From positions 310,001-374,000 of the forward strand of contig NZ_BNJJ01000002.1 in NCBI RefSeq assembly GCF_016587435.1: 64,000 bases of DNA. The letters run 5' to 3'. Shown piece after piece: positions 1-7,932 of this stretch. The DNA is from Dictyobacter formicarum (lineage in GTDB: Bacteria > Chloroflexota > Ktedonobacteria > Ktedonobacterales > Ktedonobacteraceae). Every line of letters begins with the position of its first letter. The stretch's first letter is position 1. A model generated the notes under the pieces. It had not been told where the DNA came from. It saw only the letters and a list, made by a program, of their open reading frames with translations, and ran no database searches. The translations under genes were made by a program, and so were the position numbers.

Positions 1-178
1 AATAAGGACGTTCAAATGATGTGAAGAAGCCGGGATATAGCTCTAATCCGTCTACACCTAAGCTCGCGGCCATCTCTATCCACTGAAATAATGTCAGGCT
101 TCTGCTCACACAAAGTTCATCCATAAAGCACTTGGGAAAGGCTGCGATTTGTTCTGTATGGGTGCCTTGAGTATTCAT
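1..178 (-). CDS. Sugar phosphate isomerase/epimerase, N-terminal fragment (cut by window edge)
   Basis: Reading leftwards from ATG at 178 the frame stays open to the window edge (59 codons). A strong ribosome site, GGAGAAGGAG, sits just upstream of the ATG. The visible protein has a segment reading SLTLFQWIEMAASLGVDGLE followed by LYPGFF, the first strand-helix-strand of the AP-endonuclease-2/xylose-isomerase-like TIM barrel (IolE/IolI type), where an enzyme isomerises or epimerises a sugar or inositol derivative. Substrate and catalytic residues lie outside the window. The assignment rests on this short stretch, so the fold is likely and the function open. Confidence 0.6.
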   Translation of the reverse strand, partial: MNTQGTHTEQIAAFPKCFMDELCVSRSLTLFQWIEMAASLGVDGLELYPGFFTSFERPY

Positions 179-285
179 ATTTCTCCTTCTCCTTTATGGC
201 TATGGCATGGATAGAGGCATCGCTGCATACAATATCCATCAAAAACTTGTAAGACAGTAAGGGGATCAAATGGTCCGGCCTGGGT

Positions 286-1143
286 TTATGGAGTGGGACT
301 GCCGTTCGCTGGAGTTGCAGTGGGCGTCATGCCTGGTAGAGGATCTACAATAGACTCAACGTCCATGCTGATGAAAGATGCTGTTGCTTCATCTGATGAC
401 CAGCCATTATCTACAAATAAGGCGATTTGCCCTTTTGTGTAATCAAAATCTTCTAGCTTCTGAATCTCTACGCCATTTACTTTCAATATCATTTGAGGGC
501 CATTCATTGATACCTCAAGCCTGTTTTCTTGCCCGATCTTTTTAATAGATGGGATTCTGGTAATGCTGCTCAGCACTGTGCTTTGTGGCAATTTGTTGTC
601 ATCTAAATACTCTTTGTTGATGGTAATGGTATTGTTCCCAGAAATATCGATACGATAGTCGTGATCGAGATTGCTGTCTCCTCTTAGATAGAGCCCTACT
701 TTATCGTTCTTGTCTGCTTGTTCAAAAATATAACTCATGTCGAGGGTGAAATTACTCAAAGGCGCTGTAGTTGGAACATTTTCGATTAAGATTTTGTGTT
801 CCGCCACAGATAAGGTGAGCTTGTTGTCAGCCATAGAACGTATATATCCTGTGCTACTGGATACGGCCCATCCGTTGCGATTGTCTAAAAAATCTTCGTG
901 GAATAATGTGGTTGGGGTTGGCGTGGCTGTAATAGTCGTGGTGGGGGTGACTGCAGGCGTAACCGTGGGCGTCGTTGCTCCTTTGGTGGCAGTAGCTGTT
1001 GGCACTACCTGGGAAATATCACCTTCACTTCCTTTGATTTTTGCAGCAAAAATAACACTGCCGCTTATAAGTATAAGTAGCAGTAAAGCAACCCAGACGA
1101 AAAGTCTTATATATCTTTTCTGGCGCTTCTTTTCACTTCCCAT
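286..1143 (-). CDS. Single-pass membrane protein with threonine/proline linker and lectin-like outer domain
   Basis: The 285-residue protein has a basic cytoplasmic start, a TM helix at about residues 14-34 (WVALLLLILISGSVIFAA), a Thr/Pro/Ala-rich linker at about 48-79 and a C-terminal domain at about 80-270. The outer domain has the beta-sandwich pattern of laminin-G/DUF1080-like proteins (HEDFLDNRNGW at its start, then a segment resembling GLYLRGDSNLDHDYRIDI). It ends in a second Thr/Pro tail. It is probably displayed on the outer face of the membrane and may bind carbohydrate; no catalytic residues were recognised. It follows the TetR gene on the same strand after a 255-base gap, so the two are probably transcribed separately. 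Confidence 0.65.
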   Translation of the reverse strand: MGSEKKRQKRYIRLFVWVALLLLILISGSVIFAAKIKGSEGDISQVVPTATATKGATTPTVTPAVTPTTTITATPTPTTLFHEDFLDNRNGWAVSSSTGYIRSMADNKLTLSVAEHKILIENVPTTAPLSNFTLDMSYIFEQADKNDKVGLYLRGDSNLDHDYRIDISGNNTITINKEYLDDNKLPQSTVLSSITRIPSIKKIGQENRLEVSMNGPQMILKVNGVEIQKLEDFDYTKGQIALFVDNGWSSDEATASFISMDVESIVDPLPGMTPTATPANGSPTP

Positions 1144-1398
1144 AACAGTGAGTTGCTCCCTTGTTTCAATATCTATAGTAAAAACGTAACTGATAGCTAT
1201 ACGTTTCTGCTGCTATGCTTACTTTTTGCTCATTACATCACTGCTATCACTTATGGAATAGCCTGAATTATTTTCATTAGCTCAATATTGAATGATCTCC
1301 CCCTTCCACTATCTACGTTCAAAGCAGAAATCTGGTATGCTACTATGGATGATTTCATACCTTTATGGCTACTTGCATTCTCATTGAGAGGAATGATG

Positions 1399-2025
1399 CT
1401 AGAGCAAATGGGCCGTCTCGTCAGGCATATGCGTGACTCCTGGCGTTAATAGTAACCCTTCTACGATAAATTGGCGATAGCTTGTAATTACTTGCTGCAC
1501 ACTTAATCTTCCATTCGGACGAAACCAGGTCGCGACTTCTGTGCACATAGCAATTATGGCATATGAGGCGATCTTTACATCACTCTGGCGGAAAACTCCT
1601 CTTTCCATACCATCTTGTAATAGTTCCTGCAGGAGAGCTTCATATTTATCTCGTAATGAGATGATATGTGCTTTATGCTCTTCTTCTAAGGCTCTCATCT
1701 CTGTGTCGATAATAAAGAATTCCTCTTTGTACGTTGTATGCATGCGAATATGATTGGCAATTGCCTCATGTAGGCGCTGGAGCGGATCATCAAACTCTTT
1801 TAGTACATGTTCCAGGCTTACATTCAAACGTAGCATATAGGTTTCCATTATTTCAATCAGGAGAGCCTGTTTGTTGGGATAGTGATGATAGATACTCGCA
1901 GCTTGTATCCCCGCAATACGAGCGATATCTCTCAATGGTGCTGCGTGGTATCCATACTGGGCAAAAAGGTGGACAGCAGCAGCTAATATGCTTTCACGCA
2001 TTGAAGAACGGCCATCGGGCCGCAT
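1399..2025 (-). CDS. TetR/AcrR family transcriptional regulator
   Basis: This 208-residue protein has the TetR architecture. An N-terminal helix-turn-helix lies at about residues 28-52 (LRDIARIAGIQAASIYHHYP, then NKQALL), followed by an all-helical ligand and dimer domain. The start at ATG 2025 has GAGGG about nine bases upstream. TetR proteins are usually repressors released by a small ligand; the conserved FA..GY..A..R.IA..AGI pattern and YHHYPNK are clear. The target is unknown. The small membrane protein and alpha/beta hydrolase upstream on the same strand are candidate partners, but no operator was identified. Confidence 0.85.
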   Translation of the reverse strand: MRPDGRSSMRESILAAAVHLFAQYGYHAAPLRDIARIAGIQAASIYHHYPNKQALLIEIMETYMLRLNVSLEHVLKEFDDPLQRLHEAIANHIRMHTTYKEEFFIIDTEMRALEEEHKAHIISLRDKYEALLQELLQDGMERGVFRQSDVKIASYAIIAMCTEVATWFRPNGRLSVQQVITSYRQFIVEGLLLTPGVTHMPDETAHLL

Positions 2026-2131
2026 AAGCTCATTCCCTCGTTTCTCTCAGTCTCGTACCATTGTAACAGAAATGAAGAAATGAGTGAACGCTACTAGAGC
2101 TTTTTCCTCTTAATCATGCTGATCAGGGTTT

Positions 2132-2419
2132 CTATACAACCGTGACTTTTGTCGGTCTGTTTTGCCATAATACGATGATGCAGCGCGGCATAAGGATGAC
2201 ACCAGCGATTGCAATCCAGAGCGCCGTGATTGGAGCAAAGAGATGACCAAATAACCAGATTCCTAGCCAACCTCCTAACCAACCTGCGCACCCTCCTGTT
2301 ATCAGCATGCCTGGCCAGTACCATTTTGACCATTCTTTTGGCTGCAGATGCGCTGCGATAGCTAGCATTCCAATACATAAACCGATAATGAGCCACAGAG
2401 ATACCGATGCTAATGACAT
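2132..2419 (-). CDS. Small multi-pass membrane protein
   Basis: The 95-residue protein is mostly hydrophobic, with three probable TM helices at about residues 5-23, 36-60 and 63-86 and many glycines in the middle helix (GGCAGWLGGWLGIWLFGHLF). This resembles small GlsB/YeaQ-type or other glycine-zipper membrane proteins, but no family is assigned. The start at 2419 is chosen because AAAGGAGAG lies directly upstream. A longer in-frame version to 2494 would overlap the end of the hydrolase gene without a ribosome site. It begins 19 bases after the hydrolase stop, so the two are probably co-transcribed. Confidence 0.65.
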   Translation of the reverse strand: MSLASVSLWLIIGLCIGMLAIAAHLQPKEWSKWYWPGMLITGGCAGWLGGWLGIWLFGHLFAPITALWIAIAGVILMPRCIIVLWQNRPTKVTVV

Positions 2420-2438
2420 GAATTCTCTCCTTTTCTGG

Positions 2439-3683
2439 CTATGAGCCTGCATAGAGCAAATTATCCAGTATGCTAAACAGGTGAAAGCCATCACCTGCTA
2501 GTTGCCCCAGGTTCAGGCCAGAACGTACTTCGACATGATCAAAGATGTGGAATTCTACGTATTCATGCTTATGCTGCAATCGGGTTAACGCTGCGTCAAA
2601 TTCTCGTGTTTCTGTGACGGGCAGCGAGCCATCATTGCGATCATGTAGCAAAAAAATTGGCGCGCGAATATCTTTGATCACCCGTTTTGGGGAGAGGTCT
2701 GCCAGCAACTGTTGTATATCTGGCGGGAGAAGCTTCATATTATTTGCAACTTGTTGCGGTTCATCCCCTTTGAGTAAATGGTAGACTGCTTGCGCTCCCG
2801 GCGATAATGTTTGTAGCTGTACACCAGTCAGTGGCTGAGCATTGCTGGCTAGCGCAGTTCTGAGTGTGGTTTGTTCGTCATAGGAAAATTTCTTTGTCGT
2901 CATGTTTGTGAGAACTTGTATCGGAACGTTAATGGGATGCCAGGCTTCGGCCTTGCCATCTATCATCATACTTCTGCTTCCAAAGGTTTCTAAGAGGGTC
3001 CTTGTATCAAAGTATCCTCCAAAGGCAGCTACATAAGCAACATCGTCTTTGATACGGGGATCTGCGGCGGCAAAACAGGTAAGCGGTACCCCACCACTAA
3101 AAGCAATCATACCACTATGCCTGCCTACCATTCCTGGCAGACTCTCCAGTTTTTTGAATGCTTGCACTGTCGCATCAGTATCTTGTACGGAAATATCGTA
3201 GTCCATCAAGGTTGGAGTCGTCATGTCCATTACTATCAGTCCTGTGCGGGCGAACGCTTCCGATAGATTGATTAACTGCGGCACTTGTCGGTTGTCTCCT
3301 ACTCCTGGAACAATCAGTACTCCACCGCGTGCACTTTTGATTACAGGACCCGAACCTGTCGGCATAAATATATCCAGGTACACAGGGCCGCTCTGCGAGG
3401 CAATGGTCATTTGCGTATGCTTGATGGATTCACCGTTGCTGATCAGTATTCCGGGTTGCGTGGCGGAAATAAGCGCAGGGAGAATAAAGAGAGATCGTAT
3501 TATTGATCGTCCCCAGGGAAATACAGAAAAACAAACACCCACGACCAAGAGGATACTTAACAGTATCCTTATGCTTTTATGCCTTTTCTTAAGCGACTTA
3601 TCACCTTTATGCCTGTCTTCCTTGTTTGGAGGCGCATTAAGAGAATCATTGTCAGAGGGTCCCGATATTTTCTGGTGAGACAT
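2439..3683 (-). CDS. Membrane-anchored alpha/beta hydrolase
   Basis: The 414-residue protein starts with a charged cytoplasmic segment and one TM helix (about residues 39-57), so the catalytic domain is probably outside the membrane. The alpha/beta-hydrolase triad is readable: nucleophile Ser196 in AFSGGVPL, acid Asp351 in HDRNDGSLP and His383 in FDHVEV. The strand before the nucleophile and the GVLIVPGVGDNRQVP oxyanion region also fit. Members of this dienelactone-hydrolase/acyl-esterase-like group hydrolyse esters or peptides; the substrate cannot be told here. It leads a probable two-gene unit with the small membrane protein at 2132-2419. The GG after Ser is a slightly relaxed nucleophile elbow (G-x-S-x-G becomes F-S-G-G). 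Confidence 0.75.
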   Translation of the reverse strand: MSHQKISGPSDNDSLNAPPNKEDRHKGDKSLKKRHKSIRILLSILLVVGVCFSVFPWGRSIIRSLFILPALISATQPGILISNGESIKHTQMTIASQSGPVYLDIFMPTGSGPVIKSARGGVLIVPGVGDNRQVPQLINLSEAFARTGLIVMDMTTPTLMDYDISVQDTDATVQAFKKLESLPGMVGRHSGMIAFSGGVPLTCFAAADPRIKDDVAYVAAFGGYFDTRTLLETFGSRSMMIDGKAEAWHPINVPIQVLTNMTTKKFSYDEQTTLRTALASNAQPLTGVQLQTLSPGAQAVYHLLKGDEPQQVANNMKLLPPDIQQLLADLSPKRVIKDIRAPIFLLHDRNDGSLPVTETREFDAALTRLQHKHEYVEFHIFDHVEVRSGLNLGQLAGDGFHLFSILDNLLYAGS

Positions 3684-3764
3684 GGTATGTTTCCGCCTTC
3701 CAGCTCTTTCTTTTAAAGATACTACTTAAACGCAGTTTCTCTAAGACCAGTATAGGTGAATATC

Positions 3765-3805
3765 TTGCTTGAACAATAGGGGCATTTGCCCTATTGTTCA
3801 AGCAA
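3765..3805. terminator. Perfect 17-bp inverted repeat
   Basis: Arms at 3765-3781 and 3789-3805 (TTGCTTGAACAATAGGG and its complement) are perfect with a 7-base loop. A run of A follows on the right. It lies between minus-strand genes and just left of a second hairpin, so it may be a terminator or a regulatory palindrome upstream of the hydrolase gene. Confidence 0.55.
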
Positions 3806-3807
3806 AA

Positions 3808-3850
3808 AAGAGCACGACCAATAACTCTCTGTTTTGCCGGTCGTGCTCTT
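3808..3850 (-). terminator. Intrinsic terminator
   Basis: A perfect 12-bp stem (AAGAGCACGACC/GGTCGTGCTCTT) with a 19-base loop; on the minus strand it is followed by a T run (complement of 3804-3809). It lies about 110 bases past the stop of the hypothetical gene at 3959-4345, which it probably terminates. Confidence 0.7.
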
Positions 3851-3958
3851 CTAAAGAACCTTTAAAGGGGCTCAGCCTTTTGATATTTCTGGTTTTCAAC
3901 ACCACTTTGAGGCAGAAACCGTTTGCGCTTCCTCTAATGATAGAGAGGGTGTGCCTAC

Positions 3959-4345
3959 TTATCGATCTATATCTGGATCCATGTCGTCCTCATCGGTAAC
4001 CAATCCCAGATATACTCCCATCCATCCAGCGATGAAATGCGAACGCCAGAGTCCTTGCTCAAAAGCGTTCAGGTTAGTTGGTACCAGATGCTCAATAATC
4101 ATTGTAAATTGTTTGTCATCTAGAGGTACGGGATTCGGGCATTCATGATCTTCAATAAATGTAAAATGGGCACGAATACCTGTTCGATAACCATGCTCCA
4201 CTGCACTCTCATAAATAGTTTGCTCGGATAAACCAATGCGTATACGTTTTCCAAACGGCAGATCAGTCCCAGGCGAGTAGACCAGATCACCAATTTTTTC
4301 CAAAGGTGGTGGCGGAACTTCATTTGATCGAGAAGAGAAAGACAT
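3959..4345 (-). CDS. Hypothetical acidic protein
   Basis: A 128-residue soluble protein of unknown family. It has a proline run near the N-terminus (EVPPPPLEKIGDLVYSPGTD), a central mixed alpha/beta stretch and an acidic tail (TDEDDMDPDID). There is no signal peptide, TM helix or metal motif. The ATG at 4345 has only a weak AGGT upstream. Amino-acid composition and predicted strand/helix alternation look like a real protein rather than a chance frame, and a terminator follows. It is flanked by a long AT-rich spacer upstream, so it is probably monocistronic. Confidence 0.6.
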   Translation of the reverse strand: MSFSSRSNEVPPPPLEKIGDLVYSPGTDLPFGKRIRIGLSEQTIYESAVEHGYRTGIRAHFTFIEDHECPNPVPLDDKQFTMIIEHLVPTNLNAFEQGLWRSHFIAGWMGVYLGLVTDEDDMDPDIDR

Positions 4346-4974
4346 TAGAGAACCTGCTTTCTGCGTGTAAACCGTACTTACATTTTACAAATCAACACAT
4401 ATTAAAATATGATTTGGTTAGCACAAGGCTCCTGAATAAGACCAATTCAATAGGCCCTCTCGGAGTTCTATCCCCGTGAGTTCTAGATAAATAATGCTCC
4501 CTTCCTTGGGACTGTATTTATCACATCAACCGCTGACTCTATTTTACATTCAACCTATTCCATAAGACAAATATATCTTACAATCCGTAATTTTTATTAC
4601 TTTTTGGTGAGTTACTTTTACTTTCTTTTTCGATAAAAAATACATGTATATCTATAAATCAGAAATAAATTACTAAGCGGCGATACACATAATGGTAATA
4701 ATTTTCTGAAGGGAATCGTCTATTCGCTCCATTGCTTCAATCTCTCATCAAAAAGCACCTGCTATGAAAATAAGAGTAGGGATACAGCTCCTCCAACTAG
4801 GGAATTTGTAACAACCAGGAGGTAGTATTCTGTTAGCTGGCAATAGTGCATTTTTTGCTGAATGCTTATATACTGCAACAGTTATCAAACCCGTGAGAGC
4901 CCTCATAATTTTCCTTTAGTGCATAGAGAGATCAGGTGATAATACATTAATGAAAGATGAAAAATCCGGACAAT
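4346..4974. other. Long AT-rich intergenic region
   Basis: About 630 bases with no coding frame that I can support on either strand. The composition is distinctly AT-rich in 4500-4700, with short A/T tracts but no clear hairpin or repeat. It probably holds the promoter of the minus-strand gene at 3959-4345; no confident -35/-10 pair could be fixed. Confidence 0.5.
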
Positions 4975-5011
4975 GAAGGGCGTATTGAGATGAGATGTTA
5001 ATACACCCTTC
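4975..5011 (-). terminator. Intrinsic terminator of the PEP dikinase gene
   Basis: The stem GAAGGGCGTATT/AATACACCCTTC has one mismatch and an 11-13-base loop, about 20 bases downstream of the dikinase stop on the minus strand. Confidence 0.55.
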
Positions 5012-5030
5012 GTTTCCTGGTTCAAAACAA

Positions 5031-7640
5031 CTATTCAATTGAAGATGAATGCTCTGTACTGAGTATCTCTACAGTGCCCTGGGTGCCATTGACTCGCACT
5101 CGATCTCCTGTGTGCAGACGCATTGTTGCGTTGCCACAGCCGACAACAGCTGGTATCCCTAGTTCACGCGCCACGATAGCAGCATGGGATAGTGGTGCTC
5201 CGACGTCGGTCACAATAGCTGCTGCGCGCGGAAAGAGGGGTGTCCAGCCTACATTAGTTACAATAGTGACCATGATCTCTCCTGGTTGCAGCCGGTTGCC
5301 TTCGTCAGCGTTGGCAATCACCCGTACCGTTCCTTCAATGATACCTTCAGCGCCTGGAAAACCGGTAATCACAGCTCCTGTAGGAATATGGATATCATGG
5401 CGTGCATCAAAGACGTCGCTACGACGCTGAGGATCTGACGCCCATTGCACTGGATCGAAATGCCCACAAATGAGTGCCGGGTATGGTGGTAGTTTGCGGT
5501 AACGCTCATAGGTGGCTTTCCGTGTTGGGATATGTTCTAAAACTGATTTGTTGCCTCTAAGAAATTTGATAATCTCATCAATCGTTAGAAAGAATAGTCC
5601 ATCATCCAGACCGGTAAGCTCTCCTGCCCGGACAACAAATGTGCGCAGCGCCCAGAAGGCCCGCACAACTTCAGATCGAGCCGTTTCGCGGTCGCGAAAT
5701 ATACGCGCCGCTTTGCTCAGGCGTTTTTGTATGCTTGCGGCTTTCCGTGGATAGCGCTGCTGAAATCGCTCCCATGCGGCCGCCCGTAAGTCTTTCTGGC
5801 GCGCCAGCAGTGCATCTACATTCACTGGTGCTTCGTGCAGGCTGCGCAGTTGTTGATCAATCCAGGCTGCATCTTCTGCCGGACGTGGAAGCGAGACTTC
5901 AAATTCGTTCGGACAGCGGTGGCCGTACAATCGTACAAAAGTAGCACGATCGATCTCGCCGCGATCCAACCGACTCAATCCCAATAATAGATCCAGGCTT
6001 GCCAGCTGGTTGGTCTCTATACCCAGCCCGGATAGTAATATGTTAGCGTCAGCATTACCGATTAAGCGGCGCAGATCACTGCTGATCCAGATCATAGCAT
6101 TTCCATCTTGCCTGGCTGCTGCTTCTAACATGCTGCTACACTCGCGAAAAAAAGGCTCCAGGTCTCGCTGCCAGATATCGACCAGCTCTGCTGCGCTAGA
6201 CGCGTTCTGCAGTCGAGTCCGTAATTCTTCGCTGTGCTTTGGTGCTTCGACCAGAAATTCGGCTAGCTTCTTTTGATTGGTTCGCAGACGCCTCTGGAGT
6301 TGTATGGCGATCACCATTATGGCTTTGAGCAGTTTCCAACGAGAGGCTGGTAGGAGAGGGATCTCCATATCATCAGGAATATGCCCAAAAACTTCTTCCA
6401 CTACGGTCATGAGACGCTTTTTGCCTGCTCCGAATATGCTAGATATGGTTGTGGTCAGGCTCTGGTTCATGTAAAAACGTCCACCAATATTACCTATTGG
6501 CATATACTCTTTAATTCCTTTTGCAAACATTGGTGATGTTGCTTCGGACATAAAAATCTGGATTAATGACCAGGTACAGGGTGTCATGACATCGGGTACA
6601 GCTTCACCCAGGTTCGCATTCGTCCATAAGCAATTGCTGGTCAGACTGTCATTCCACGTTTCAAACTCTACATTTTTACTGCTTAAGGTCGTAATTGGGC
6701 GGGCTTGCACAATAAAGAAATGCCCATCCTTGAATGCCCACTCGATGTCCATTGCTTGATCGTATAATTTCTCTATCTCTATACCAATATGCGCCAATTC
6801 CATCGCTTGCTTGAATGTAAGTACGGGGACCGTGCGCTTATCTTGTGGGACAGGTACTTCATGCGTGCCTTGAGGAGTACGCACTGTCATTAGCCTTTTC
6901 TCGGCCACTTCCTGCTTGCTAATCCTGCCGCTTGCCTTTTCCACTATTATGGTGTCGGGCGTGACCAGACCTCCCACCAACGCCTCTCCTAATCCCCAGG
7001 TAGCATTGATCATCATTTGGTTATGCTCTCCGCTTAACGGATCTACGGTGAAAAGTACTCCTGCGGCTGTAGCTGCAACTAGTTCCTGAACTACGACAGC
7101 CAGGCTCACATCCTGTGAGGAAATATTATAGCGTGCGCGATAGCTTATGGCTCGCGCCGTCCACAGCGAGGCCCAGCAACGTTTGACCGCGTCCAGTACG
7201 CTCGCTTGTCCGTAGATGTTAAGATACGTTTCTTGCTGACCTGCAAATGACATTCCAGGTAAATCTTCGGCCGTGGCCGATGAGCGTACGGCTACGGACA
7301 ATTCGTCTCCACCTAGCTCTATATATGCTAATTGAATCGCGGTGGCAATCTCTTCAGGCATATGGCCTTGCTCGAATAGCTGGCCGATTTGCTGGGCGGC
7401 GGCTTCGAGTGCTGATACATCCTCTGCTTTTATGCTGGTTACTGCTAGAATTTTTTCTTGTAACTTATTCACTTCAACAAAACGCCGATAAGCATTGGTC
7501 GTGATGTGAAATCCATGTGGTATGGGCAAGCCAGCTGCTGCCATGCGTGCCAGGGACGCCCCTTTTCCTCCCACCTGCTCCAGGGTCGCTGACGCTGCGT
7601 CTAGAGCCACAACAAAGGGCAGAGTCTGTTCAACACTCAT
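5031..7640 (-). CDS. PEP-utilising dikinase: rifampicin phosphotransferase / PEP synthase family
   Basis: The 869-residue protein has an N-terminal ATP-grasp (PPDK_N) domain at about residues 10-325, with the glycine-rich start GGKGASLARMAAAGLPIPHG and the SVAVRSSATAEDLPGMSFAG loop. A long helical middle domain spans about 330-755. A C-terminal swivelling PEP-utilisers domain carries the catalytic His at about 819 in PLSHAAIVARELGIPAVVG. PEP synthases carry an additional PEP/pyruvate-binding TIM barrel; here the order ATP-grasp, unrelated helical domain, His domain and the ~870-residue length match rifampicin phosphotransferases, which move phosphate from ATP onto rifamycins. I favour that family but annotation as PEP synthase is common. 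It stands alone, with a terminator downstream. Confidence 0.8.
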   Translation of the reverse strand: MSVEQTLPFVVALDAASATLEQVGGKGASLARMAAAGLPIPHGFHITTNAYRRFVEVNKLQEKILAVTSIKAEDVSALEAAAQQIGQLFEQGHMPEEIATAIQLAYIELGGDELSVAVRSSATAEDLPGMSFAGQQETYLNIYGQASVLDAVKRCWASLWTARAISYRARYNISSQDVSLAVVVQELVAATAAGVLFTVDPLSGEHNQMMINATWGLGEALVGGLVTPDTIIVEKASGRISKQEVAEKRLMTVRTPQGTHEVPVPQDKRTVPVLTFKQAMELAHIGIEIEKLYDQAMDIEWAFKDGHFFIVQARPITTLSSKNVEFETWNDSLTSNCLWTNANLGEAVPDVMTPCTWSLIQIFMSEATSPMFAKGIKEYMPIGNIGGRFYMNQSLTTTISSIFGAGKKRLMTVVEEVFGHIPDDMEIPLLPASRWKLLKAIMVIAIQLQRRLRTNQKKLAEFLVEAPKHSEELRTRLQNASSAAELVDIWQRDLEPFFRECSSMLEAAARQDGNAMIWISSDLRRLIGNADANILLSGLGIETNQLASLDLLLGLSRLDRGEIDRATFVRLYGHRCPNEFEVSLPRPAEDAAWIDQQLRSLHEAPVNVDALLARQKDLRAAAWERFQQRYPRKAASIQKRLSKAARIFRDRETARSEVVRAFWALRTFVVRAGELTGLDDGLFFLTIDEIIKFLRGNKSVLEHIPTRKATYERYRKLPPYPALICGHFDPVQWASDPQRRSDVFDARHDIHIPTGAVITGFPGAEGIIEGTVRVIANADEGNRLQPGEIMVTIVTNVGWTPLFPRAAAIVTDVGAPLSHAAIVARELGIPAVVGCGNATMRLHTGDRVRVNGTQGTVEILSTEHSSSIE

Positions 7641-7840
7641 CTCTCCTACTCCTCTCTTTCTCCCTAAAGAGATCTATTTTTATAGCGCTTATATTTCTAA
7701 AGCGATCGTATATCTCTGGTGACATTAATCAATTCTAGGCTATAGGAAGCCATGGTCTTTTCGAGAACTAGCGCAGGCGGTCCAAAAGGTGTACATGAAG
7801 AGCTACGACCAGGTAACGCTTTAGCTGCTGTAACTATTTC

Positions 7841-7878
7841 AATTTTATGACTAAATCACCTGATTTAGTCATAAAATT
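7841..7878. terminator. Perfect 18-bp palindrome between glgX and the dikinase gene
   Basis: AATTTTATGACTAAATCA (7841-7858) and its exact complement (7861-7878) are separated by only CC. It lies 55 bases downstream of the glgX stop and 200 bases upstream of the dikinase start. It is AT-rich and lacks a long T run, so it may be a weak terminator or an operator-like palindrome. Confidence 0.5.
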
Positions 7879-7932
7879 GCCTGCAAGGAATATAGCTCGA
7901 GAGATGTAAAAAGTCAAGTGGCGCGGGAAAGC

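Noticed and set aside
737..1189. Plus-strand frame of 150 codons opposite the lectin-like membrane protein
   Set aside because: Lies antisense within a gene with clear domain structure; valine-rich composition mirrors the Thr/Pro linker on the other strand and no ribosome site was seen.
3769..4148. Plus-strand frames through the two terminators near 3.8-4.1 kb
   Set aside because: They are built from hairpin sequence and the antisense of the hypothetical gene; no independent coding support.
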